A stretch of DNA of 64,000 nucleotides from Streptococcus moroccensis (lineage in GTDB: Bacteria > Bacillota > Bacilli > Lactobacillales > Streptococcaceae), in NCBI RefSeq assembly GCF_030812835.1, contig NZ_JAUSTM010000004.1, positions 62,001 to 126,000 of the forward strand, read 5' to 3'. Every line of letters begins with the position of its first letter. The stretch's first letter is position 1. Position numbers and translations under genes: made by a program. Positions 17,660 through 26,110 of the stretch are shown piece by piece. The notes under the pieces are model-generated. The model was not told where the DNA came from. It did not search any database and worked only from the letters and a program-made list of their open reading frames with translations.

Positions 17660-18334
17660 TTACAGGATTCTGATGGCAACCATCCCAATAACCAGAATCA
17701 CATAGGTTACTAAGGCTAGATGGCGCTTTCCTGAGGAGAAAATTCCTTCTTCCCCCCTAATCGGAATAAACACAGCGCAAAGAGCTCCACCAATTGCTCC
17801 ACCAATGTGGCCGGCATTTCCGACACCAGGCGTTAACAAACCAAAAACAAGGTTGATAAGGAGGAGCCCCATATAATTTTGACCTAGAACTCTAATATAG
17901 GGACTACGAGCTACATAGCGGAGCATGGCAAGCGAAGCAAAAAGGCCGAATATAGAGGTAGACGCTCCTGCTGAGACCGTATCAGGTGTCAGGAATAGAC
18001 CTAAAGCATTGCCCATAATACCAGACAAGAGGTAAAATAGAGAAAACTTGAGAGACCCAAATAACCCTTCTAACTGTTGCCCTAAAAAATAAATAGACAG
18101 GCTGTTAAGGAGGATATGCTGCCACCCGATATGGACAAAAATAGGTGTTATCAAGCGCCATAGTTGACTAGGGTCTTGCTCGATCGCCCGTCCGTACATG
18201 CCACCAAATTCAAAAATCGTTTGGGCAGTCGTAGCCGACCCGAATCGTAACAGTTGCATGGTCAGAAAAATAATCCAAGTTAGCCCCAATATCGCTGTCG
18301 TCACCGGGTACCGTTTAGCAAATGTCCAATTCAT
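17660..18334 (-). CDS. Rhomboid-family intramembrane serine protease
   Basis: Membrane protease of 224 residues with about six or seven helices. The catalytic serine motif is in SAGASTSIFGLF (GxSx), and the catalytic histidine is in GHIGGAIGGAL of a later helix. The loop-1 WR motif is present as LWRLITPIFVHIGWQHILLNS, where HxxxN is also conserved. The start at 18334 was chosen over an upstream in-frame start inside the neighbour; it overlaps the 3' end of the cyclo-ligase gene by 20 nt. Streptococcal rhomboids lie next to the same cyclo-ligase gene in many genomes. Substrate is unknown. Confidence 0.9.
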   Translation of the reverse strand: MNWTFAKRYPVTTAILGLTWIIFLTMQLLRFGSATTAQTIFEFGGMYGRAIEQDPSQLWRLITPIFVHIGWQHILLNSLSIYFLGQQLEGLFGSLKFSLFYLLSGIMGNALGLFLTPDTVSAGASTSIFGLFASLAMLRYVARSPYIRVLGQNYMGLLLINLVFGLLTPGVGNAGHIGGAIGGALCAVFIPIRGEEGIFSSGKRHLALVTYVILVIGMVAIRIL

Positions 18335-18851
18335 AAATAACCTCCTGTACTGGCAGGTCGTGGGACTCTGCCTCAAATGCCTGTAATTGAAAGGCATAGC
18401 ATAGACTGACTGTTTGCCCTTTAAAATCAGCTAGATAACGGTCATAATAGCCTCCCCCAAAACCAATCCGATAGCCTTCCTCATTCCAAACAAGACCAGG
18501 CACTAGAATCAAATCAATGGCATGCTTTGGAAATGCTGTCTCACTCAGTGGCTCGCGCACCCCAAAAGAGGAGAGGGTTAGCTGATTAGGATTGTAAACC
18601 ACAAAAATCATTTTTCCCTGGCCAAAGGTTTTAGGCACTAGCACTTGTTTCCCATCTTTTAGGGCTTGCTCGATGATTTTATCCGTATCAATCTCAAAAG
18701 GCATGGCTAAAAAGAGAGCCAGATTTTGGCTCTGTTGATAGACTGAACTAGCCAAAAAAGCTTTTGCTAGTTGTTGATCCTTAATCACTTTTTCGTCAGG
18801 GGATAAGGCTTTTAGTTTGGTTAAAGCTTCCTGACGGAGTCGACTTTTCAT
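18315..18851 (-). CDS. 5-formyltetrahydrofolate cyclo-ligase
   Basis: ATP-dependent conversion of 5-formyl-THF to 5,10-methenyl-THF, returning a storage folate to the one-carbon pool. The protein is 178 residues. It has the substrate loop VLVPKTFGQGKM, then LILVPGLVWNEEGYRIGFGGGYYDRYL near residue 120, the most conserved stretch of the family. AAGGAG precedes the ATG. It lies in an operon with the amidohydrolase upstream and rhomboid downstream. Confidence 0.93.
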   Translation of the reverse strand: MKSRLRQEALTKLKALSPDEKVIKDQQLAKAFLASSVYQQSQNLALFLAMPFEIDTDKIIEQALKDGKQVLVPKTFGQGKMIFVVYNPNQLTLSSFGVREPLSETAFPKHAIDLILVPGLVWNEEGYRIGFGGGYYDRYLADFKGQTVSLCYAFQLQAFEAESHDLPVQEVIYELDIC

Positions 18852-18860
18852 GCATACTCC

Positions 18861-19991
18861 TTAATTCAGACGGCTGTTTAAGAACTGGCTAACCTTCTCA
18901 ACTCCAAAGGGAATTGCTTCCTCTTTGGGACTCATCATAGGATGGTGAAGGGGGTAAGGCGTATCAACACCTAGCCAGAACATCACACCAGGAACTTTAC
19001 TCAGTAAGTAACCGAAATCTTCCCCAGTCATGGCTGGAGCGATGTCAATTAGATTAACCTCCTTGTCAGCTTCATAGAAAGCCATCAAATTGGTAGCTAA
19101 GTCTGGCTGGTTTTCCACCGGTAAATAACCAGCTTCAATTAACTCAACATTAACAGACATGTCAAAACTTGCTGCGACGCCTTCAGCCACTGCCCGCACT
19201 CGCTCCTGGACATGGCGACTCATGTCTAAGGTCAAACTTCGAATGGTGCCATGGAGGTGTGCTGTTTCAGCAATAACATTGTTGGTCGTTCCAGCATGAA
19301 AGCTGCCAAAGGTCACAACAGCCCCTTCGATAGGATCAACGCTGCGACTGACGACCGATTGCACTTGAGTAATAAAATAACTCGCTGCCACTAAGGCGTC
19401 CTTAGCTGTATGTGGAAAGGCTGCATGTCCTCCCTGGCCTGTGAAGGTCATTTTGACTTCACAGGTTCCTGCAAACAAGGTACTGGTGTTGGTTGCGATA
19501 TCCCCCACCTTCAAATCTGGTCTGACATGCAGAGCGTAGAACTCGTCAGGCATGCAATCATCAAGAGCTCCTGCTTCAAACATCAGCTTGCCACCTGCTA
19601 AATTTTCTTCAGCAGGTTGAAAGAGAACGACAAGGTTATGTTTTGGCTGTCGCTTGATTATTTCATGAATCAATCCCAGAGCAATGGTCATGTGAACATC
19701 GTGGCCACAGGCATGCATCCGTCCTTGATGTTGACTCGGAAAATCGAGGCCTGTCGCTTCATTAACAGGAAGACCATCAATATCGGTTCGCCAGCCAATT
19801 GTTTTTTCCGGAGCATAGCCAGCTAAATGGACGATAATACCCGTCTGCCAAGTTGTTACCGTCGAAAAGTCGCACCCAGCCAAAAGGTCTTCCAGTTTAG
19901 CCAGAAGATAGGCCTGCGTCTTATATTCTTCAAGGCCTATTTCAGGAATTTGGTGCAGGTCGCGTCGGGTTTGAATGAGATTAAATACCAT
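18861..19991 (-). CDS. N-acetyldiaminopimelate deacetylase (M20 amidohydrolase family)
   Basis: Removes the acetyl group from N-acetyl-LL-diaminopimelate in the acetylase branch of lysine synthesis. The protein is 376 residues. M20D features are [14 protein letters not shown] near the start, [20 protein letters not shown] (metal-binding His), FQPAEEN (catalytic Glu), and MTGEDFGYL near the C-terminus. The directly upstream gene (2 nt apart) encodes the matching acetyltransferase, which supports this function over a generic hippurate hydrolase. Confidence 0.88.
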   Translation of the reverse strand: MVFNLIQTRRDLHQIPEIGLEEYKTQAYLLAKLEDLLAGCDFSTVTTWQTGIIVHLAGYAPEKTIGWRTDIDGLPVNEATGLDFPSQHQGRMHACGHDVHMTIALGLIHEIIKRQPKHNLVVLFQPAEENLAGGKLMFEAGALDDCMPDEFYALHVRPDLKVGDIATNTSTLFAGTCEVKMTFTGQGGHAAFPHTAKDALVAASYFITQVQSVVSRSVDPIEGAVVTFGSFHAGTTNNVIAETAHLHGTIRSLTLDMSRHVQERVRAVAEGVAASFDMSVNVELIEAGYLPVENQPDLATNLMAFYEADKEVNLIDIAPAMTGEDFGYLLSKVPGVMFWLGVDTPYPLHHPMMSPKEEAIPFGVEKVSQFLNSRLN

Positions 19992-19992
19992 A

Positions 19993-20691
19993 TTAGAGAT
20001 TCCGAAGCGCTTCTTCTAACGCTGTTTTTTGTTGGGTTTGAGCATCGATTTCTTTAATCACTCGCGCAGGAACACCGGCTACTACTACATTTTCAGGAAC
20101 ATCCTGTGTGACAATAGCTCCTGCTGCAACAACAGAGCCATTCCCGATTTGGACACCTTCGATCACCACCGCATTAGCACCGACAAGAACATTGTCTCCG
20201 ACACGAACAGGCTGAGCTGAAGCAGGTTCGATAACACCTGCCAAGACTGCCCCAGCACCGATATGACTATTCTGACCCACAGTGGCACGTCCACCTAAGA
20301 TAGCCCCCATATCAATCATGGTCCCTGCTCCGATCTCTGCACCGATATTAATAACAGCACCCATCATAATCACAGCATTGTCCCCGATAGCCACCTGATC
20401 ACGGATAATGGCACCAGGTTCGATTCGAGCATTAATTTCCCGTTTATCTAACAGCGGTACAGCAGAGTTGCGACCATCTTGTTCAACGATATAATCCACA
20501 TTTTCTGTCATTGTTGATAATAAAGGCGCGATAGCACTCCAATCTCCAAATAGGACATTTCCAAGTTTTACCACATTATCTGGCACCTGCCCAGAAAGGT
20601 CTCCTTCAAAAGTAACTTTAACAGTGGTTTTTTTTACGGCATTACCAATAAATGCGATAATTTCTTGCGCTGACATTTTCGTTGCTGACAT
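19993..20691 (-). CDS. dapH: 2,3,4,5-tetrahydropyridine-2,6-dicarboxylate N-acetyltransferase
   Basis: Acetyl-CoA-dependent acetylation of tetrahydrodipicolinate, opening the acetylated route to diaminopimelate and lysine. The protein is 232 residues. The N-terminal 85 residues form the family-specific alpha/beta region. From about 90 on, hexapeptide repeats (e.g. [36 protein letters not shown]) build a left-handed beta helix. It pairs with the deacetylase downstream. An AAGGGGA ribosome site precedes the ATG, and a TGA-TATAAT extended -10 is found about 35 nt further upstream. Confidence 0.93.
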   Translation of the reverse strand: MSATKMSAQEIIAFIGNAVKKTTVKVTFEGDLSGQVPDNVVKLGNVLFGDWSAIAPLLSTMTENVDYIVEQDGRNSAVPLLDKREINARIEPGAIIRDQVAIGDNAVIMMGAVINIGAEIGAGTMIDMGAILGGRATVGQNSHIGAGAVLAGVIEPASAQPVRVGDNVLVGANAVVIEGVQIGNGSVVAAGAIVTQDVPENVVVAGVPARVIKEIDAQTQQKTALEEALRNL

Positions 20692-20923
20692 AGGATAAGA
20701 TTCCCCTTAATTTTCTAAATTTTCATATCATTATATCAGAAAATTGCCTATCTTTCAAAAAAGACAGCATGTTATATAGGTAAGTGATGGTCCAGATAAC
20801 CAGATAAGAGAAAAATAGTCAAGAAGTCGTCATGCACCTGTCCTTTTGGTAGCGTTGGAGCTAAAACTATCCTAATTACTTCGAATTTAACCATCGAGGA
20901 ATAGCCTTTTGAGCATACAAAAA

Positions 20924-20965
20924 ACGAGAACCAAAAGCGTCTCCTTTGGAGCGATTCGTTCTCGT
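20924..20965 (-). terminator. Terminator of the nrdD-nrdG operon
   Basis: Stem ACGAGAAC / GTTCTCGT (20924-20931 and 20958-20965) with a second inner GGAG/CTCC stem, followed on the minus strand by six Ts. The other 230 nt between dapH and this hairpin contain no gene I can support. Confidence 0.85.
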
Positions 20966-20988
20966 CCTTTTTAATGAACTGACTTCTA

Positions 20989-21561
20989 CTATCCTGCTTC
21001 AGGTCCGTCATGAAGCTTATCCCAGATAACAACTGTCCCACTTGCTAGGCTTTTAGGAACATCAATAATGCGTTGATTAGAGGAGCCCCGAAATTGGAGC
21101 ATGAGGTTTTTCTTAGTCCGGTCAAAGCGACCATCAACAAGAATGTCAATCAGCCCCAGCAATTCCAACTTGTCCTCTGTTTCCAGCATCAGCTCTTCCC
21201 AGGTATAGCCTGTCCAAGACCAGATGTCCTTGTCTGGCAATTCTCTTCGAATCCGTTTAACCAAGGGTAGCAAAATCCCTGTGTTCAAAAAGGGTTCTCC
21301 CCCCAAGAGAGTTAAGCCTTGGACATAGGGCTGAGCCAAGTCAGCCATGATTTGCTCCTCCAGCTCTGCTGTGTAAGGGATACCTGCCTTGAAGCTCCAA
21401 GTCGCCACATTGTAGCAACCCTCGCAGTGAAAGAGACAACCGCTGACATAGAGGCTGCAACGGACACCCTCACCATCCACAAAGTTAAAGGCCTTGTAAT
21501 CGATAATCCTTCCCTGACTGAGTTCCTCAGCCTTCCATTCCTGAGGTTCTGGATTGTTCAT
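20989..21561 (-). CDS. nrdG: Anaerobic ribonucleoside-triphosphate reductase activating protein
   Basis: Radical SAM enzyme that generates the glycyl radical on NrdD. The protein is 190 residues. The 4Fe-4S cluster motif CLFHCEGCYN (CX3CX2C) is at about residues 43-52. GGEPFLN binds S-adenosylmethionine. GAGGC lies before the ATG at 21561. It is last in the nrdD cluster, after two acetyltransferase genes. Confidence 0.95.
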   Translation of the reverse strand: MNNPEPQEWKAEELSQGRIIDYKAFNFVDGEGVRCSLYVSGCLFHCEGCYNVATWSFKAGIPYTAELEEQIMADLAQPYVQGLTLLGGEPFLNTGILLPLVKRIRRELPDKDIWSWTGYTWEELMLETEDKLELLGLIDILVDGRFDRTKKNLMLQFRGSSNQRIIDVPKSLASGTVVIWDKLHDGPEAG

Positions 21562-21577
21562 ACAAGCCTCCTTTTCA

Positions 21578-22087
21578 TTATATCGTCGCTAGGTCTATCC
21601 AATAAAACTCATAGGGACCTTGCGTTTTCTCGTACTGACCACCATTAGCAATAATGGTCCGTCTGCTGGCTTCATTCTCTTTGAGACATGTCATTAAGAC
21701 ACGCTCAAAACCTTCTTCTTTGGCTTTTAAAAGTCCTAAATAGAGTTGTTTCTTAGCCAAGCCCTGACGGCGCTTAGCTGGTCGGATAGAGTAGCCAATA
21801 TGCCCATGCTCTGTTAGTACAGCTTCCGTTTCTGTTGTTCTAAGTGCTAAAATACCGATTAACTCTTGCTTTTCCCAGGAGAAAAAAACCTTAAAGGGAC
21901 CCATGCCACATTGGATGGCATCTTCAGATTCCTGACTGTTAAGTAAAGCGATAAACTGGTCATAGTTGTTTTCTGCCGCTCCCCAAATCGTTGAGGCTCC
22001 GCTGATCCGGGTCCCATCAGCCTGAAACTTCAAGAGCATTCCCAAAAAAGCTGACTTGTCTTCTAGTCTTGGCTGACGTAATTCCAT
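21578..22087 (-). CDS. GNAT-family N-acetyltransferase
   Basis: Protein of 169 residues. It begins MELRQPRLEDKSAFLGML and has the acetyl-CoA-binding segment GHIGYSIRPAKRRQGLAKKQL (Q/RxxGxG/A-like), followed by MTCLKENEASRRTIIANGG, which is typical of small-molecule acetyltransferases. It is a paralogue of the next gene upstream (similar order of motifs, both starting with an M-x-L-R-x-P pattern), so a tandem duplication is likely. Substrate unknown. Confidence 0.88.
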   Translation of the reverse strand: MELRQPRLEDKSAFLGMLLKFQADGTRISGASTIWGAAENNYDQFIALLNSQESEDAIQCGMGPFKVFFSWEKQELIGILALRTTETEAVLTEHGHIGYSIRPAKRRQGLAKKQLYLGLLKAKEEGFERVLMTCLKENEASRRTIIANGGQYEKTQGPYEFYWIDLATI

Positions 22088-22088
22088 G

Positions 22089-22601
22089 TTAATCCTCCAA
22101 AAGCTCAGTGCTTACCCAATACCGCTCTGTTCCTTCTCGGACATCTTCTAGCACACCGCCGTTGGCCACTATGGTGGCCCGGCTGGCTGGATTGGTCTCC
22201 GAGCAGGTAATCAGGGCTTTTTGAATATTCTTCTTGGGGCATTCTAAGAGCCCTAAGCGCAGCTGTTCCTTAGCGTATCCCTTGCCCCGCTCGCTCGGTC
22301 TGATGGAATAGCCGATATGCCCACCTTTTTGGAGCAGAGAGTCATTGAGCCGCAGGCGGAGGTGAAGAAAGCCTAGAGCCCGTCCAGAATCCTCAAAGGA
22401 GACAAATTGGATTGCAGGCACAAACGTCTCAGGAACATTAATGCCCATTTCCGCGTCCGCATTATGTTGGAGCCAGTCATCGTAGTGAAAGTTCTCAGGA
22501 TTCCAGAAACCACCGTCCGCGGCAGAGCCTGTCTCGATAAATTCAGCCATCATCTCCTCGATAGCGGCTTGGTCTTCTTTTCCTGGTCGACGTAATTGCA
22601 T
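22089..22601 (-). CDS. GNAT-family N-acetyltransferase (paralogue of the following gene)
   Basis: Protein of 170 residues beginning MQLRRPGKEDQAAIEEMM. The acetyl-CoA site is GHIGYSIRPSERGKGYAKEQL and the C-terminal motif ITCSETNPASRATIVANGG. The start at 22601 was chosen because its N-terminus aligns with the paralogue and GGAGA precedes it; the frame is open to 22673 inside the oxidoreductase gene. The stop is 1 nt before the next gene. Substrate unknown. Confidence 0.88.
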   Translation of the reverse strand: MQLRRPGKEDQAAIEEMMAEFIETGSAADGGFWNPENFHYDDWLQHNADAEMGINVPETFVPAIQFVSFEDSGRALGFLHLRLRLNDSLLQKGGHIGYSIRPSERGKGYAKEQLRLGLLECPKKNIQKALITCSETNPASRATIVANGGVLEDVREGTERYWVSTELLED

Positions 22602-22614
22602 CGCATTCTCCTTA

Positions 22615-23544
22615 CTACGGTAGGGTGACATCGAGCGTTCCACTTGTCGTTTCGGAACAGTTGATTTGGTCACAAATCCAGTGGCTCAAAAGACTTGAGG
22701 TTGGCGAGACAGGATTGTCACCTGTTTTGATAGCTGCCAAAAAGGCGTCGACAATGCCTTCAAAGCCACGTTTTTCAAGAGTTCTTGCCCATGAGCCAAA
22801 TCCTTTGAGGAATTGGTCACTTTCTTGATGAACCGTTAAATCTGTCAGGTCTTGAAGGTGGTAGCTCCCTTCTGGAGACTGCACTTCCATGACTTCCTTG
22901 CGCGAGCCCGATTGTAGGTTCATTCCAACCATGACCGTCGTTGAAGCGCTATGAAGCACGATGCTGATTTGACTCAGAAAATCCCCATCCTTGTGGTAAT
23001 GAAACTGTCCAGAGACCGGTTCATCATCTAAAAGATAAAGTGCCGTATCCAGCGGATGGATAAAGAAATCAAAGAGCTTAAACTGCAGATCGCCTGGGCG
23101 GTTAACATCGTTTTTCTCGACAAAAATCTTGGTCTTGTTTGAAACAGTTTTGAGCTCCGTCACTCTAGGCGCAAAGCGACGGTTAAAGCCTGTCATCAAG
23201 AAGGTTTCGTGTTCCTCCGCCAAGTCATAGAGATGCTTAGCATCTGCATAACTCTCAGCCAAGGGTTTATCCATATAGACAGGGATGCCAGCCGTCAAAA
23301 ATTGGCTGGCAATTTCCACATGGATGTGAGTCGCAGCATGGATCATGACCCCATCAAGATCAGCTGCTACAAGATCTTTGATGGTAGCATAGGATTTAAC
23401 CTGAGCAAACAGACTGACCACCTGATCTTTAATCTCTGCATTTCGCGTACAGATATGCCACTCGACGTCAGTGAGCTGACGGAGGTAGGGCAAATATGCT
23501 TTTTGGGCAATACTGCCCAGACCGACTAATCCTATTTTGAGCAT
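22615..23544 (-). CDS. Gfo/Idh/MocA-family NAD(P)-dependent oxidoreductase
   Basis: Protein of 309 residues. The N-terminal Rossmann domain has GLVGLGSIAQKAYLPYL (4-20). The YMDKPLAESYADA segment contains the EKP-like catalytic/cofactor motif (DKP here). A C-terminal alpha/beta domain follows. Substrate is unknown; family members act on sugars and inositol or reduce biliverdin. It lies within the nrd cluster, a conserved neighbourhood in streptococci, but a link to deoxyribonucleotide synthesis is not evident. Confidence 0.87.
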   Translation of the reverse strand: MLKIGLVGLGSIAQKAYLPYLRQLTDVEWHICTRNAEIKDQVVSLFAQVKSYATIKDLVAADLDGVMIHAATHIHVEIASQFLTAGIPVYMDKPLAESYADAKHLYDLAEEHETFLMTGFNRRFAPRVTELKTVSNKTKIFVEKNDVNRPGDLQFKLFDFFIHPLDTALYLLDDEPVSGQFHYHKDGDFLSQISIVLHSASTTVMVGMNLQSGSRKEVMEVQSPEGSYHLQDLTDLTVHQESDQFLKGFGSWARTLEKRGFEGIVDAFLAAIKTGDNPVSPTSSLLSHWICDQINCSETTSGTLDVTLP

Positions 23545-23551
23545 AGAGGCC

Positions 23552-23695
23552 TCATTTCTTCTTGGCTAATTTTTGAGCGAACTGAGCCTTGAGGTCTTGG
23601 GCTTTTGAAGCCTCTCCCTTAACACCTTTTGAGTGTTTCTCGTGGAAACGCTCGACCTGTTTCATGCCTTTATAATCTAATTGGTATTTTCCCAT
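23552..23695 (-). CDS. Conserved small basic protein, 47 residues
   Basis: Small gene read MGKYQLDYKGMKQVERFHEK and continuing lysine-rich to QKLAKKK. AAGGAT lies 9 nt before the ATG, and it fills the gap between nrdD and the oxidoreductase. Net charge is strongly positive; no membrane segment or cysteine. A small gene in this position next to nrdD is, as far as I recall, common in streptococci. Function is unknown; a nucleic-acid-binding role would be a guess from charge only. Confidence 0.8.
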   Translation of the reverse strand: MGKYQLDYKGMKQVERFHEKHSKGVKGEASKAQDLKAQFAQKLAKKK

Positions 23696-23759
23696 GTTAT
23701 CTATCCTTTTGAGCCTTTATGCTCCCTTTCATGCTGTTTTAAGGCTCTATTTTACCATA

Positions 23760-25934
23760 TTAGTACCCTGGTGTCTTAATGGTTGAGCCGTTCATGTGTT
23801 TGACACGCGCTGAAATCTCTTTGTGTCGGCCATTGACCATCGGTCTGGCCTGCGGGTTGCCTAAATAGCCACAAGTTCGTTTGACAACATCAACTGTTCT
23901 AGGGTCGTGATTGCCACAGTTAGGGCAGGTAAAGCCTCGCTCGGTTGGTGTAAAGTCACCCTCAAACTGACACGCGTAGCATTTGTCAATCGGGGTATTG
24001 GTCCCTAGATAGCCTACCCGATCGTAAGCATAATCCCAAACTGCCTCAAGGGCTTTAGGGTTCTGCTGAAGAACAGGGTACTCGCAGTAGTGGATAAAGC
24101 CTCCACTAGCGCCGACTTCTGGGTAAATCTTTTCGAAATCCAATTTTTCAAAAGGTGTCGGGTTCTTGCGCACATCGTAATGGAAGGAATTGGTGTAGTA
24201 TTCCTTGTCCGTGATGTTTTCGACAATGCCAAATTTTTCCGTGTCGAGACGGCAAAAACGGTCGGTCAAACTTTCAGACGGTGTCGAATAAACCGAGAAA
24301 TGATAGCCATAGCGATCTGACCACTCTTCTGCCAGACGCTTCATTTCACGGATAATATCAATGGTAAATTCTTTCGCTTCCGGATTGGTTTCCCAGTCGC
24401 CACCATAAAAGACGGAAGCAACTTCATAGAGGCCGATATAGCCCATTGAAACAGTAGCTCGGCGGTTTTTAAAGACCTCATCCACAGCCTCATCCTTATT
24501 GAGGCGTTGACCAAAGGCGCCATACTGATAAAGGATAGGTGCATTAGCAGGCGTCGCTTCCTTAACGCGCTCAACGCGATAAACCAAAGCATCATGAAGG
24601 ATATCCATCCGCTCTGCAAAGAGTTGCCAAAATTTATCTTTGTCCCCAGTAGACTCCATAGCAATCCGTGGTAGGTTAACCGTCACCACACCGAGGTTCA
24701 TCCGACCTGAATTGACCTCCACACCATTCTCATCCTTCCAACCCTGCAAGAAGGACCGACACCCCATTGGTACCTTGAAAGAACCTGTTAATTCCACAAT
24801 CTTATCATAGCTGAGCATGTCAGGGTACATGCGCTTGGTTGCACAGGCAATGGCTAGCTGTTTGATGTCATAGTTAGGGGAATCAGGCTCCAAATTGAGT
24901 CCGCGCTTAACGGTAAAGATTAGCTTCGGAAAAATAGCTGTCCGCTCTTCCGCACCAAGTCCCTTGATGCGAATGTTGAGGATGGCTTTTTGGATTTCTC
25001 TGGCCAACCAAGATTCCCCTAGACCAAAGCCCAGAGACGTAAAGGGGGTTTGTCCATTAGAAGTAAAAAGGGTATTGATTTCATACTCCAAGGACTGCAT
25101 GGCATCATAGATATCCTTAATGGTTTTTTCCTTGGCATAGGCTTCTCGCTTGTCAGGTAGAACCCAGTTCTCCGCATCCTTGAGGTACTTTTCATAGTTT
25201 TTTGCCGCGTAAGGTGCTAGTGTTTCATCAATACGGTCTGCCGAACAACCTCCGTACTGGCTAGAGGCCACATTGGCAATGATTTGAGAAATCTGAGCTG
25301 TCGCTGTTTGAATGGATTTAGGGGATTCTACATCCGCATTGCCAATCTTGAAGCCATCTCTCAGCATGCCTTCAAAGTCAATCAAACAGCAGTTGGTCAT
25401 CGGGGTATAGGGGCTATAATCCAAATCATGGTAGTGAATATCCCCTTTTTGGTGGGCATTGGCCACATGCTGAGGTAGCATCTTGAGACCGATGGATTTG
25501 CCAACAATCCCTGCGGTTAAATCCCGCTGGGTATTAAAGACGTTACTGTCCTTGTTGGCATTTTCATTGACGACCGATTGGTCTTTTTGAATGAGCTTGT
25601 CAATGGAAAAATTAATGTCTGTTGCCTGAGCGCGCGCAAAATCACGTTCTTTACGATAAGTAATATAGGCATCGGCTAATTGATATGCCTTGTTTTCCAA
25701 GAGCTCATGTTCTACAATAGCCTGAATCTCATAAATCTTAACATCTGTCTGAAAACGACTAAAAATCTCTGCCACTACTTGATCTGTAATTTGGCCGATT
25801 TCTTGCTCCAAAAGAGGGCTCATCTCACCAATAGCCAAAGCAGCTTTAACGAGCGCCTGATAAATCTTATCTTTGTCAAAAGGAACCCTTCTACCGTCCC
25901 GTTTCAAAACAAAAAGACTTCTTACTTCACTCAT
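23760..25934 (-). CDS. nrdD: Anaerobic (class III) ribonucleoside-triphosphate reductase
   Basis: Glycyl-radical enzyme that makes deoxyribonucleotides without oxygen. The protein is 724 residues from the ATG at 25934 (GAGG upstream). An N-terminal ATP-cone (VLKRDGRRVPFDKDKIYQAL) provides allosteric control. The catalytic core includes TNCCLIDFEGML and NCxxxD-type elements. The C-terminus has a zinc site CYAC…CPNC and the glycyl radical loop RTCGYLG, near residue 699. The frame is open to 26024, but the promoter lies between, so that extension is not used. First gene of the anaerobic reductase cluster ending with nrdG. Confidence 0.96.
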   Translation of the reverse strand: MSEVRSLFVLKRDGRRVPFDKDKIYQALVKAALAIGEMSPLLEQEIGQITDQVVAEIFSRFQTDVKIYEIQAIVEHELLENKAYQLADAYITYRKERDFARAQATDINFSIDKLIQKDQSVVNENANKDSNVFNTQRDLTAGIVGKSIGLKMLPQHVANAHQKGDIHYHDLDYSPYTPMTNCCLIDFEGMLRDGFKIGNADVESPKSIQTATAQISQIIANVASSQYGGCSADRIDETLAPYAAKNYEKYLKDAENWVLPDKREAYAKEKTIKDIYDAMQSLEYEINTLFTSNGQTPFTSLGFGLGESWLAREIQKAILNIRIKGLGAEERTAIFPKLIFTVKRGLNLEPDSPNYDIKQLAIACATKRMYPDMLSYDKIVELTGSFKVPMGCRSFLQGWKDENGVEVNSGRMNLGVVTVNLPRIAMESTGDKDKFWQLFAERMDILHDALVYRVERVKEATPANAPILYQYGAFGQRLNKDEAVDEVFKNRRATVSMGYIGLYEVASVFYGGDWETNPEAKEFTIDIIREMKRLAEEWSDRYGYHFSVYSTPSESLTDRFCRLDTEKFGIVENITDKEYYTNSFHYDVRKNPTPFEKLDFEKIYPEVGASGGFIHYCEYPVLQQNPKALEAVWDYAYDRVGYLGTNTPIDKCYACQFEGDFTPTERGFTCPNCGNHDPRTVDVVKRTCGYLGNPQARPMVNGRHKEISARVKHMNGSTIKTPGY

Positions 25935-26026
25935 TTTACGTGCCTCTTTCCTACCCTTTTTAGTCCTGAAAAAAATTAGATGTGTTTCTTCCATGTTCAA
26001 AAAGGTTTTGATAATATCTGCCATCT

Positions 26027-26105
26027 ATTGTAGCACTAAACCAACAAAAAAACAATATCTTGTGTAAAGAAAAAAATTTTTTTCTAATAAAACACAAGAT
26101 ATTGA
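26027..26105 (-). promoter_or_regulatory. nrdD promoter with two NrdR-like boxes
   Basis: On the minus strand TTGTTT (26055-26050), 17-nt spacer, TACAAT (26032-26027). Two 13-nt arms CAATATCTTGTGT (26053-26065) and its exact reverse complement (26092-26104) resemble NrdR boxes; the promoter-proximal one overlaps the -35. Together they form a perfect long inverted repeat that may also end transcription of the upstream membrane protein gene. Confidence 0.7.
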
Positions 26106-26110
26106 TATTT

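Noticed and set aside
20772-21041. 89-codon frame overlapping the end of nrdG
   Set aside because: It crosses the operon terminator hairpin, has no ribosome site and overlaps nrdG in another frame.
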